From contig JBBROE010000058.1 of the NCBI GenBank assembly GCA_038229695.1, positions 1 to 25,408 of the forward strand: 25,408 nucleotides of DNA, written 5' to 3'. Both the position numbers and the translations under genes were made by a program. Origin of the DNA: JACMLD01 sp038229695. Its GTDB lineage: Bacteria > Bacteroidota > Bacteroidia > Chitinophagales > Chitinophagaceae. This document shows positions 1 through 8,354 of this stretch, one piece after another. Position 1 is the stretch's first letter, and each line of letters starts with the position of its first letter. Below the pieces are notes generated by a model that saw only the letters and a list, made by a program, of their open reading frames with translations, was not told the DNA's origin and searched no databases.

Positions 1-287
1 GAATGAGGAACTAAATATAAATAAAGCTGTGCAGTAAAAAAACGCCGGAGAAATTAAAAAACCCTGCGGGATGGTTTTGTGGTAATTGCCGGTGTTCACC
101 TTGCCTTTTCCGCCTGATCTCGTTTTCATCCTCTTCCCTCGTTCACCAGCGGAGGTTTGAAAGCCCCGGTACCGTCCGCAGTACGCTAGCCCTATTGAGA
201 AAGGCAAGGGCAGCGTTTCCATGGCTGCCTGCTACAATACCAGGCGTGTATTGGCACTGCAGGATGATTTTTTGAAACTCGCGGCGG
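1..287. other. Left-edge stretch with no supported gene
   Basis: I see no convincing gene here. All frames contain stops, and the longest open pieces (for example 161-310 on the plus strand) show no family motif. No clear terminator, tRNA or repeat was found. The stretch lies downstream of the minus-strand SnoaL-like gene and to the left of a short plus-strand open frame at 288-422. It may be decayed coding DNA or plain spacer. Confidence 0.4.
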
Positions 288-422
288 ATGATCATTACGG
301 ACGAAAAAGGCAAGACCTGGATGTATCAGGATGAAAACAAATTTGTGTTGATAAATTTTGGCGCTAAATATTTTAAAGATTGTCTAACGGCCGCGGCGAC
401 GCTACGGCTTCCCCGCTTTTAG
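288..422 (+). CDS. Short unclassified open frame, possible gene remnant
   Basis: A 44-codon frame opens with ATG at 288 and ends at TAG 420-422. Its first 31 residues (MIITDEKGKTWMYQDENKFV and on to KYFKD) have the composition of a real small-protein segment, with a hydrophilic start and a VLINFGAKYF strand-like patch. The tail (TAAATLRLPRF) looks like read-through into the end of the convergent gene. Upstream, the same frame is closed by a TGA at 273-275, and I see no promoter box. I do not recognise a family. It could be a fragment of a decayed gene or a chance frame. It overlaps the 3' end of the neighbouring minus-strand gene, which argues against an intact functional gene. Confidence 0.2.
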   Translation: MIITDEKGKTWMYQDENKFVLINFGAKYFKDCLTAAATLRLPRF

Positions 423-940
423 CTGGCGGTTATATTCGTTGGCGTCGAAGCTGCCAATGGATTTTTGTATATGGTCATTGTGCTGAAAGTCCAGACTTCC
501 ATGCCGCTTACTTTTACCTTATTCCCTGTTCCGCCCGGCCCGGAGTTGGTTCCTGTTAAAGTCCAGTGAAACTCGGTTCCTCCCGGCGTATTCACTAAGC
601 TGTCCATCGACACGACCATATCCGGGAAGGCAGTCATAAACCCGCGGGCTACGGCGGTGATGGCTTCCCGGCCAATTGCCGGCGCGTCGTCATTTACTTG
701 TAAAGTACCATCGGTTGAGAAAAACGCCGCGACGTTTGCCGGTTGCTGGCTGCTCCAGGCGTTCGCATAACGGGTAGCAAAGTCAGTCATTTCAGTTGTG
801 CTCATAGCCGGGGAAAAATTGATTTCGTTAGTAAGGCTGGTTATTTTCGGTGTACCGGGATGTTGCCCACAGCCGGTGATCAAAACCAGGGATACCATGG
901 ATAGCCATTTGTGAAGTTCGGGTTTCCTACCTGATTGCAT
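419..940 (-). CDS. SnoaL/NTF2-like lipoprotein with a frameshifted C-terminus
   Basis: The chosen ATG at 938-940 begins MQSGRKPELHKWLSMVSLVL followed by ITGC, a lipoprotein signal peptide with the lipidated Cys at residue 24. The upstream start at 991 only adds a hydrophilic leader. The body (from about residue 45, with FATRYANAWSSQQPANVAAF and MTAFPDMVVSMD) fits the SnoaL-like polyketide cyclase/NTF2 fold, a small cone-shaped domain of many functions. After EVWTFS the frame runs into an unrelated tail and stops at 419. The alternative frame instead continues NDHIQKSIGSFDANEYNRQL and then KAGKP to a TAG at 402-404, the ending expected for this family. A one-base deletion near 480-484 explains this, so the ancestral gene would span 402-940. 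The function is unknown. It lies 84 bp downstream of the large cyclase gene, on the same strand. Confidence 0.65.
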   Translation of the reverse strand: MQSGRKPELHKWLSMVSLVLITGCGQHPGTPKITSLTNEINFSPAMSTTEMTDFATRYANAWSSQQPANVAAFFSTDGTLQVNDDAPAIGREAITAVARGFMTAFPDMVVSMDSLVNTPGGTEFHWTLTGTNSGPGGTGNKVKVSGMEVWTFSTMTIYKNPLAASTPTNITAS

Positions 941-1024
941 ATTGATGGTCTTTAAATTTACCCTGCGATACCGGTGTGGCAACCCTGCCACTGGCTCGTT
1001 GCGGGTAGTGATGAAAAAATTGGC

Positions 1025-4000
1025 TCACATTGCGCCCGGCTCAGCTTTCCGCCCCTCCATAAAATACATATCGATCATCCCCTTATTCTTGGCCATAATC
1101 GTTCCGCGATCGGTGCATTGAAAGTCGCTCTCCAGCAATACATGCGTACTGGCGCTGATATTGATTTTTCCCGGTTCACTGTTGGATTCCATCCGCGATG
1201 CTGTGTTCACCGTATCGCCCCAGATATCATACGCGAATTTTCTGGTACCTACTATCCCGGCCACCACGGAACCACTATTCAAACCGATGCGAATATCGAA
1301 TAAGGCGCCCTCGGATTTTTTCTTTTCGACAAACGCGGCGATTTCCAGTGCCGCATTCGCCGCATGCACGGCATGTTCCGCATCCTGGTTCGGAAGGCCG
1401 GCCACGGCCATATAAGAATCGCCGATAGTCTTAATCTTTTCCAGCCCGCATCGTTCCGTAATCCTGTCAAATTCGGTAAAATAAAAATTGATTTCAGCTA
1501 CCAGCTGCCTCGGGGTCATCTGCTCACTGATGCGGGTGAAATTTACAAAATCGGAAAACAATACCGTCGTCTGATCGAACTGCCGCGCCTCGGCAAAACC
1601 ATTTCGTTTTAACTCTCCTGCTACCTCATCGGGCAGGATATTGCTGAGCAGGTCGTCCGACTTTTTCTTCTCCTGCCGCAACTCCACCGTCCGCTCCTCC
1701 ACCTTTTCTTCCAGGCGCGCAAAAAGCAACGCATTCTGGATGGAAATGGCCATCTGCGAAGACAGCAAATTCAACACCTTCAGCCGCTCTTCAGTGAAGG
1801 CCCCCACGGAAAGGTTATTCTCCAGGTAGATGATGCCGTAGAGCTTATTCAGGAAAAGGATGGGACTGCATAAAATCGCTTTCGGCCGGTTCCGCACAAT
1901 GTATTCATCACTGGCAAATTCACTGCCCGCGGATACATCGTCCAGCACCAGCGGCTCCTTTAAATTGGATACGAAATTGATGATCGACTGCGGCAGTTGC
2001 TGGCTCGACTTCACCGGGATGGCCTGCATCGTGGTAATCCCCGAATCGTCGCCCGAGGCCCGGATGAAAAGATTGTCGTCTTCTGCCAGCATCAGCGTGC
2101 CATTCTCCGCACCGGCATTGAAGAGGATGATCTGCATCATTTTTCCCAGCAGACTCTTCAATTCAATCTCGCCGGAAATAGCCTGCGATGATTTTACAAT
2201 GCTGTCGACATCCAGGACGCTGGCCGACTGATCGGTTGATGTGCCTGCTGCAGGAGCTGTCGGTTCTTGCTGCGGTACACGGCCAGGATTTTGTTGTTCC
2301 AGGAATTTGATCTTCCCCGTCGCGCCCCACTTGCGGTATAACCTTGATGCTTCCGCCCAGTAAAGGGGAGCGCCGCTCAACCCGTTGCGGTGGTAGAAAC
2401 CTGCGGCCAGCTCATTCGCGAAGGCTTCGTCAGCGGGCCAGTTGTTTTCTTTCGCTGCCTGGATAGCCAGTTCGTATAGCCTGGCGGTTTTGGGGATATC
2501 TGAAGGCAGGGGCTCCAGCGCTGCTTCCATACTATATTTCCAATGCTTAAAATTAACGGGATTATAGGCGGCCCACTTCCGCATTTTTGCATACGATGCC
2601 TGCATCATTTTTTTCAACGCCTTGCGCGGAATAGTACCGGGTTGCCGCAGGTAGCCGGCACAGTTGAAGAAACTGACAATGCAGAGCCGGGTGAGGTAAG
2701 CCAGGCTTAATAATGAGGGCGCATATTTCAACGCTTTTTCAGCGGCCGCGTACCCCTGTTCATATTGCTCGTAAAAAAGAAAGATCTCTGCTTTGTGGAT
2801 ATGGAACATGCCTATTCCCGACCGGTACTTCCGGGAAGTCATCTCCCGGAGGCAGTCGGTCTCATTGAACTGGTCATCATTGAGCGTCAGGGGGTCGGTC
2901 GTCAACCCCATATAGTTCTTGGTGAGCTGGAGGTTCATCGCGGCCGTATCCAGCGCATCCCGGTAGTTGGTCTTGCGAACGACCTGTAAATACTTTTTCT
3001 GCTCGCCCAGTGAATATGCCAAATCAAAACCGGGATTCCACACCGTGCAATTGGCGGCGCAATGCGCCAGGAAGAACAGGTCCCCGGAATGATACCCGGC
3101 TTCAAGTCCTTTTTTAAACCACACGGTGGTGGTGCTCCAGTGGTTGTTGAAATGGTGCGTGAGTACACCATAGGCGGCGATGACGCGGCAACGGTATTCC
3201 GGATCAGCCAATTTCTCGTTTACGGCGAGCCCCAGCCGGCCAAAGCTCTCGGCCGCCTGCAGCTTCCCGAACAACTGCGCGATGACGGTGCCGAAGGTAA
3301 TAAACGCATAAGCCGATTCAGGACAGTTGCCGTAGCGCAGCGACAGGTTTACAATCTTCAGTTCTACCAGGCCGAACAGGTTGTCCCTGCCCAGGATAAA
3401 AGCTGCGGGTGCGATATCGGTGAGTAATTTTGCGGCGGCTTTTTTTTCGGGGTCGGTGAGCACCGTTGCAGTCAACAGGTCGGCGGGTTTCCGTTTTTTA
3501 AGGTTGAACTGTGCCAGCAATATTTCTTTCAGCAACGCCAGCGGCCCGGGCTTTTCGGGCAGGGAATAACCCAGCAGTGCCAGGCCTGCAATACCGGTGC
3601 GGATGGATTCTTCGGCTTTTCCGATGGTATTGTATTGCCGCAGCCGCAGTGAAAGGATATCGATTTTATCCAGTTTGGTCCGGCAGCGCAGGAGCAACAG
3701 ATTAATGCTGGCTTCTGCCGTGTCAGCGTCATTGACGAGGTACGCGTTCTGCGCATAGCCCCGGTGCAGCTCGAAGGCCAGGGCATAATGCTGCTCCCAT
3801 TTATTGGCCGGCAGCAGGTCGATACCAGTTTTGAAATACTGTACGGCCGACTGGTAAGCAATCGCTGATTGCGCCTTCCTGCCGGCCTGTAAATTCATCT
3901 CTGCCAGGTCATTCTTTTCGGCCGGGTCAGTAACCAGCGAAATGCCTTCATCATAAAACCGGACCAGCTCAATGATTTGGTCGTTCTTTTCTTCCGGGCT

Positions 4001-6133
4001 GGCTTCATGAAGGATCATCCGGCCGATGGTAAGGTTGAGCTGGTTACGCCGTTGAGGCTCGATGCCGGCATAGGCTGCCTGCTGCAAGCGATCGTGTAAA
4101 AATTTATAGGAGACATTAAAATCAAAATCATTGATGACGAGGCGGTAGTCTTCGCTCAGCGGCGTAATAATTTCCTTTTCGATAGCCGGCCATAAAACTT
4201 TGTTGATATCGGCGGCCGACCCCCCCGCGATCCGCGCCAGCATTTTTAGTTTAAAAGTAGCGCCCAGGCACGAAGCGAGCTGCAGCACCCGGATACAATC
4301 TTCCGGCAGTTCTTTCAATCGCTCGGTAATGAACTGTACGATATTATCAGAGATGCTGAGGCCGGCGATCTGCTCGGTGTTCCAGGTCCACTTATTCAGC
4401 AGGAAGTTAAAGTTGATCAGGTTTTCCTGGTAAATATTCCGTAGCAGTTCATTGATGTAAAATGGGTTGCCCGTGGTCTTTTTATGGATGATGCCGGCGA
4501 GCAGGGCGGTATCAGCCGGCGCGGCCGAGAGCGAATCTGCCAGCAGGTGGTTGACATGGTCGGCGTCAAGGGGCGCGAGTGCGATTTCATCGATCTTTTT
4601 TTCCTTCCTGATTTCACCGAGGGCAAGCGCCAGCGGGTGTGCTTCGGTGATTTCATTTTTTCGGTACGCGGCGATAATGCACAGATAGGGAACTTCTTTG
4701 GTGACGAGTTCTTTGATAAAGCTGATGGAGGCATCGTCACTCCATTGCAGATCGTCAAGAAAAATCGTCAGCGGGTGCGCTGCAGTAGCAAATACGCGGA
4801 TAAAATCGGTTAGCGTAAAAAAGAAGCGGTTCTGCGCTTCTGCGGGGTTCAGTTCATAGGCCGCGCTCTGTTTGCCGGTTATGATTTCAAATTCAGGGAT
4901 CAGGTTGTTGAGAATAGCCATGTTAAGACCGAGTGCCTGCTTCAAGGCTTCGCGAATGGAGTCGATGCTGCTTTTGGGTTCGCTGATCAGGTATTTCAGC
5001 AGATCAGCGAAGGCATGACGAAACGCGTAAAAAGGGATGTTGGATTTGTACTGGTCGAATTTGCCTGAAATAAAATAGCCGTGCTGGGTGATATTGGGTT
5101 TGTGGATTTCGTTGACTATGGCTGTCTTTCCCACGCCGGCCATCCCGGAGATAAGGGTAAAACGGAAGGCGCCGGCGGCTGTTTCCTGGAAAAGCCGGAG
5201 TAGCTGGTCCACTTCTGTGTCCCTGCCATACAATTTCCCGGGAATTTTAAACCGGGAAAAGACATCCCGGAGACCGATGCTGAAGTAGCTGATGCCTGTC
5301 CCTTCCTGGAAACTCCGGAGGCAATGTTCCAGGTCGTACTTCACCCCGGCTGCACTCTGGTAGCGATCTTCAGCGATCTTCTCCGTGAGTTTGGAAACAA
5401 TGTCAGACAAAACCTGCGGGATGCCGGGCGACTGGGAACTGACCGGGACCATTTTTTTAGCGATATGGCAGTGCACCAATTCCATGGCGTCGTCCGTTTC
5501 ATAGGGTAAATGACCAGTCAGCAGCTGGTATAACGTTATTCCGTAAGCGTAGATGTCAGTGCGGTAGTCGGTGGAGCGGTTCATACGGCCCGTCTGCTCC
5601 GGCGACATATACGCCAGCGAACCATCGAGCCCATACGGGTTGCGCGCCGCATGCTGCTCACTGCTTAACCGGGTAGAGAGCGCGAAGTCGATAATCCGGA
5701 TTTCGCCGGAAACGGGGTTGATCACAATATTCTCCGGGTTAATATTCTTGTGCATGATGTTGCTGGCATGAATGCCACTTAATATCTCCGCGATTTTTAT
5801 GGCGATGACCAGAACCTCGTCCAGCCTTACCTGCTGCGCCCGGGTGTAGGCGGCCAACGACATCCCGCCGAAATCGTCCATGATCAGCAGCGGCGATTTG
5901 TCCAGGCTGAGGAGGTCGACCGCTTTGCTTACGCCGGTGAGGGAAAGGCTTTTCAGGGTATCGAATTCATTGAGCAGCCTGGCTGTGCGGGCAGGGCCCG
6001 GGTCGTCGGTATTGGGTGCCTTGATAATGAAGGGTGTATTTTTTTCGTCCAGCACCCGGTATACCACGGTACTGTTGCTCTGGTGCAGCGTTTCACGAAT
6101 GGTATAGCCGGGAATGTTGTACGGGTGTCTCAT
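1025..6133 (-). CDS. Kinase-like / AAA ATPase / GAF / class III adenylate cyclase fusion (1702 aa)
   Basis: A cytoplasmic signalling protein with no membrane segment. Residues about 8-275 form a Ser/Thr kinase-like domain (Lys38 in FIIKAP, SPEQ at 177-180), but the catalytic loop reads HKNINPEN (128-135) with Asn130 in place of the HRD aspartate, and DFG is DFA (149-151). Residues about 300-560 are a STAND/AAA-type ATPase (Walker A GMAGVGKT 330-337, Walker B with Asp460/461). A long TPR-like helical region follows to about 1250, then a GAF domain (about 1325-1465), a coiled linker and a class III cyclase (about 1515-1695). The cyclase keeps both metal aspartates (1528, 1572), the adenine-selecting Lys1568 and Asp1636, and Asn1643/Arg1647, so cAMP production is likely. 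The N-terminal layout resembles the trifunctional kinase/ATPase/histidine-kinase proteins, with a cyclase as the output. It starts 11 bp after the DUF1361 gene and is probably co-transcribed. Confidence 0.93.
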   Translation of the reverse strand: MRHPYNIPGYTIRETLHQSNSTVVYRVLDEKNTPFIIKAPNTDDPGPARTARLLNEFDTLKSLSLTGVSKAVDLLSLDKSPLLIMDDFGGMSLAAYTRAQQVRLDEVLVIAIKIAEILSGIHASNIMHKNINPENIVINPVSGEIRIIDFALSTRLSSEQHAARNPYGLDGSLAYMSPEQTGRMNRSTDYRTDIYAYGITLYQLLTGHLPYETDDAMELVHCHIAKKMVPVSSQSPGIPQVLSDIVSKLTEKIAEDRYQSAAGVKYDLEHCLRSFQEGTGISYFSIGLRDVFSRFKIPGKLYGRDTEVDQLLRLFQETAAGAFRFTLISGMAGVGKTAIVNEIHKPNITQHGYFISGKFDQYKSNIPFYAFRHAFADLLKYLISEPKSSIDSIREALKQALGLNMAILNNLIPEFEIITGKQSAAYELNPAEAQNRFFFTLTDFIRVFATAAHPLTIFLDDLQWSDDASISFIKELVTKEVPYLCIIAAYRKNEITEAHPLALALGEIRKEKKIDEIALAPLDADHVNHLLADSLSAAPADTALLAGIIHKKTTGNPFYINELLRNIYQENLINFNFLLNKWTWNTEQIAGLSISDNIVQFITERLKELPEDCIRVLQLASCLGATFKLKMLARIAGGSAADINKVLWPAIEKEIITPLSEDYRLVINDFDFNVSYKFLHDRLQQAAYAGIEPQRRNQLNLTIGRMILHEASPEEKNDQIIELVRFYDEGISLVTDPAEKNDLAEMNLQAGRKAQSAIAYQSAVQYFKTGIDLLPANKWEQHYALAFELHRGYAQNAYLVNDADTAEASINLLLLRCRTKLDKIDILSLRLRQYNTIGKAEESIRTGIAGLALLGYSLPEKPGPLALLKEILLAQFNLKKRKPADLLTATVLTDPEKKAAAKLLTDIAPAAFILGRDNLFGLVELKIVNLSLRYGNCPESAYAFITFGTVIAQLFGKLQAAESFGRLGLAVNEKLADPEYRCRVIAAYGVLTHHFNNHWSTTTVWFKKGLEAGYHSGDLFFLAHCAANCTVWNPGFDLAYSLGEQKKYLQVVRKTNYRDALDTAAMNLQLTKNYMGLTTDPLTLNDDQFNETDCLREMTSRKYRSGIGMFHIHKAEIFLFYEQYEQGYAAAEKALKYAPSLLSLAYLTRLCIVSFFNCAGYLRQPGTIPRKALKKMMQASYAKMRKWAAYNPVNFKHWKYSMEAALEPLPSDIPKTARLYELAIQAAKENNWPADEAFANELAAGFYHRNGLSGAPLYWAEASRLYRKWGATGKIKFLEQQNPGRVPQQEPTAPAAGTSTDQSASVLDVDSIVKSSQAISGEIELKSLLGKMMQIILFNAGAENGTLMLAEDDNLFIRASGDDSGITTMQAIPVKSSQQLPQSIINFVSNLKEPLVLDDVSAGSEFASDEYIVRNRPKAILCSPILFLNKLYGIIYLENNLSVGAFTEERLKVLNLLSSQMAISIQNALLFARLEEKVEERTVELRQEKKKSDDLLSNILPDEVAGELKRNGFAEARQFDQTTVLFSDFVNFTRISEQMTPRQLVAEINFYFTEFDRITERCGLEKIKTIGDSYMAVAGLPNQDAEHAVHAANAALEIAAFVEKKKSEGALFDIRIGLNSGSVVAGIVGTRKFAYDIWGDTVNTASRMESNSEPGKINISASTHVLLESDFQCTDRGTIMAKNKGMIDMYFMEGRKAEPGAM

Positions 6134-6144
6134 ACTTCAGGTTG

Positions 6145-6855
6145 CTACAACTCGTCAGCGGGGCCAACTGGAGCGCCACTGATCAGGTTTTCTTTATTGA
6201 TATCGTCCAGGTCCCTGGCCAGCAGCAACAGGATAAACTGGATGGTACTGAAAAGAATGATAATGACGTACGTAGTCGGGTTTTTATTTACCGGGAAGAG
6301 ATGGGTGAAGATTAGTTTCCCCACATAGACCGGCCGGGTAAAGAAGTCCCATGAATTTAACCGGAGTACACGGCCCAGGTAAATGCCGGCGCTGCTGAAG
6401 ATGATGGAGAGGATGATCAGCAGGAGTGCGGTGTTACGGGCTACTTTAAGCAGCAGCAGGCGGTGGATAATTTTCAAAGAATAGAAGCCATACTACAGCG
6501 CCAGGATGGCAAAGGAAAATAATATGAGGGCATCATACAGCACGTAACGACTGCCGGGATCGGTATGGATCATATCGCTGATCATATAGGGCGCGTTGGG
6601 ATAAAACAGCAGCCAAAGCAGCATGAGCAGGAGGATAAAGATGATATTGATTTTGTGGACGAAGCGGAAAGCCAGCCACGCGAACAGCATTGGTAAGAAC
6701 GCCAGGAAAAGGTTCCAAAGCAGGAAATGAAAATTGGGCATGCTCATGAACGCGCTGCGGATGGCGAGGAGGAGCAGGTTAAACCCTGTTACCGCGCCGA
6801 GCAGGAGGAGGTAGTTGTTTTGGAAGTCAAATTTTTGTTTAAGCAACGATGGCAT
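6145..6855 (-). pseudogene. DUF1361 family membrane protein interrupted by an in-frame TAG
   Basis: ATG 6853-6855 opens a frame that ends after 120 codons at TAG 6493-6495. The same frame then continues without a shift (YGFYSLKIIHRLL and on) to TAG at 6145. Read across the stop, it gives a 236-residue multi-pass membrane protein of normal DUF1361 length. The first half holds the family-like WLLFYPNAPYMISDMIH segment, the second half IYLGRVLRLNSWDFFTRP. The stop falls between LFSFAILAL and YGFYSLK, in what should be a transmembrane helix. It is therefore a single nonsense change, either a true pseudogene, a sequencing error or, less likely, read-through. The 11-bp spacing on both sides places it in the operon with the 394-aa membrane protein and the large cyclase. 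DUF1361 has no established function. Confidence 0.8.
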
Positions 6856-6866
6856 AGCGATACCGA

Positions 6867-8051
6867 TTAGGATGAATGGGCCGGGGACGGCATTTCTTCT
6901 GTTTTGTCATGGTCGTGGATCGCCGGGTTAAAACCGGCCAGGTGCGCAATAGAAACCCAGAGTATCCAGCAGCCCACGCCAAAAAATAAGTAGCCGAAAT
7001 AGCCGAGAATGGGCATCTCCGAAAAAATATGGAATTTGTCGAGGTAAGGCACAGAGTACCGCCAGTAATTGGGGTTGGTGGGCCGATCGTTGTGAAACCA
7101 TTCACTGCCGAAGTTCCAGCATTCCCAGAAGAAGCCGTTGATGAGCGTGGAGATGGCGATGAGAAGAACCGGCGACCAGTCGCCCCGCCTGCCGATCGCG
7201 GTAAACGGTGTCCAGAACCCGGAGAGCGCCATAGCCGGTACGAGGGCGGGAAGCAGGCCCACCCAAAGCACCCAGAAAAGCTGGTCGGGGAAGATAGACA
7301 TGCAGAAAAACAGCGCGAGCCCCGCGGCCAGGGCTGCGTAGAGCACCGGTCGGGGAAAATTTATTTTAGGACCATCTGCATATCGGTTACGCATATGCGA
7401 AGAGGTGCGCAGCAGCCAGTACCATTCGAAGATGGCCGGTAATACGGTGGTATACGAGAGGAGCTGCCAGGAGATGTTTCCGAAGTTAGTGAAGATGGCG
7501 TTGTTGGGATAATACCAGTTTTCCAGTACAAAAAAATTCTGGAACTCGTAGACAAACCAGCTGAAGGACGAAACTACGATCATGATCTTCATGGTGCCTG
7601 GTTTAGAGGACACCAGGGAAACGCCGTTATTTCGCCTGTACACGATGCCATCGAGAACCAGGATAAAACCCCACCAGAGCGGCACAAAGGTGAAGTGGTC
7701 GATGGGGTTAACCAGTTGAAAGCGGCCCCACATAAAAAACCAGCTCAGCAGCATGACGATGAGTGCTGGCCTAAACCACGGCGGAAAGGAGGTGGGCTGG
7801 CGACGGATGACAGGCGCTACAGGTTTTTTAAAGCCGAACCTATAGGGAAAAAGCAGGAATAGTAAAATGCCGAATGCGATGATGGAAACCACAATAAAGT
7901 AAGTGAGGTTAAACGGTGCATCCTCCGTTACTTTCTGGGCGGGGAAAAGTCCGTACCCCGGGGGGAAACCCTTCCATTTCACGAAGCTGCCAATAACAGG
8001 CAAAATAAAGAGCAGGGCAAAGCTGGAGAGCAGCAATAACTTTCTTCTCAT
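6867..8051 (-). CDS. Multi-pass membrane protein, unknown family (394 aa)
   Basis: The ATG at 8049-8051 begins with a hydrophobic helix (MRRKLLLLSSFALLFILPVI). About nine further hydrophobic segments follow, so this is an integral inner-membrane protein. Aromatic motifs stand out in loops and helix ends: SFSWFVYEFQNFFVLENWYY, a FFWECWNFGSEWF segment, and EMPILGYFGYLFFGVGCW near the C-terminus. These look conserved, since acidic residues sit among tryptophans inside the membrane (YEFQNF, WECWNF, SEMPILGY). I do not recognise a named family and assign no function. It is the first gene of a minus-strand operon, ending 11 bp before the DUF1361 gene. The C-terminal tail is hydrophilic (HDHDKTEEMPSPAHSS). 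Confidence 0.85.
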   Translation of the reverse strand: MRRKLLLLSSFALLFILPVIGSFVKWKGFPPGYGLFPAQKVTEDAPFNLTYFIVVSIIAFGILLFLLFPYRFGFKKPVAPVIRRQPTSFPPWFRPALIVMLLSWFFMWGRFQLVNPIDHFTFVPLWWGFILVLDGIVYRRNNGVSLVSSKPGTMKIMIVVSSFSWFVYEFQNFFVLENWYYPNNAIFTNFGNISWQLLSYTTVLPAIFEWYWLLRTSSHMRNRYADGPKINFPRPVLYAALAAGLALFFCMSIFPDQLFWVLWVGLLPALVPAMALSGFWTPFTAIGRRGDWSPVLLIAISTLINGFFWECWNFGSEWFHNDRPTNPNYWRYSVPYLDKFHIFSEMPILGYFGYLFFGVGCWILWVSIAHLAGFNPAIHDHDKTEEMPSPAHSS

Positions 8052-8354
8052 ATCAACGGTGTTTGGCAGGGTTGTAACGAGTTGCTTTCAGGGGGTGGGG
8101 GGCGCCGGGACTGCGATAATAAATATAAGCTGAATGCTTAAGTTATCCGAAAAAATTCAAACCGCTTCCGGAGGGGGATTTGCTGTATATTTTTTCCTGG
8201 CGGCGGGCCCGGTTGCCCGGGCTGAGTCTTGTTATCATGTACAAGGGAGCGACGCCACCGCAGTTCCTTACTGTACTGCTGCGCGGCCCAAAAAATATAC
8301 CGGGTAGGGCTACCCGAAAGGGGTGGGCAACTTATTGTGCGGGGCGGGGATTTA
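8052..8354. other. Spacer between DUF983 gene and the membrane-protein operon
   Basis: This 303-bp gap separates two minus-strand genes. It holds a probable terminator of the DUF983 gene near 8290-8316. A further GC-rich inverted repeat lies at 8207-8212/8217-8222, without a T-tract on either strand. Somewhere in it must lie the promoter of the operon starting at 8051, but I see no good TTTG/TAnnTTTG pair. Open frames across the gap have no protein-like character. Confidence 0.5.
8290..8316 (-). terminator. Probable intrinsic terminator of the DUF983 gene
   Basis: On the minus strand a 6-bp perfect stem (CGGGTA, loop GCCC, TACCCG; 8301-8316) is followed after four bases by six T residues (8290-8295). 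It lies about 40 bp beyond the stop of the DUF983 gene. The stem is short, so termination strength is uncertain. Confidence 0.45.

Noticed and set aside
976..991. Perfect 6-bp hairpin between the cyclase gene and the SnoaL-like gene as a terminator
   Set aside because: On the minus strand no T-tract follows the stem, so it does not meet the intrinsic terminator pattern, although it could still slow transcription.
974..5509. Many plus-strand open frames opposite the large cyclase gene
   Set aside because: They overlap a clearly supported 1702-residue gene, show skewed composition and no family motifs. They are antisense shadows of a GC-rich coding strand.
6145..6477. Second half of the DUF1361 region as an independent gene starting at TTG
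   Set aside because: It continues the first half in the same frame across one TAG, and the two halves together make one normal-length family member. A separate gene with a TTG start is less likely.
8207..8222. GC-rich inverted repeat GCCCGG/CCGGGC as a terminator
   Set aside because: There is no T-run after the stem on either strand; on the minus strand it is followed by A residues.
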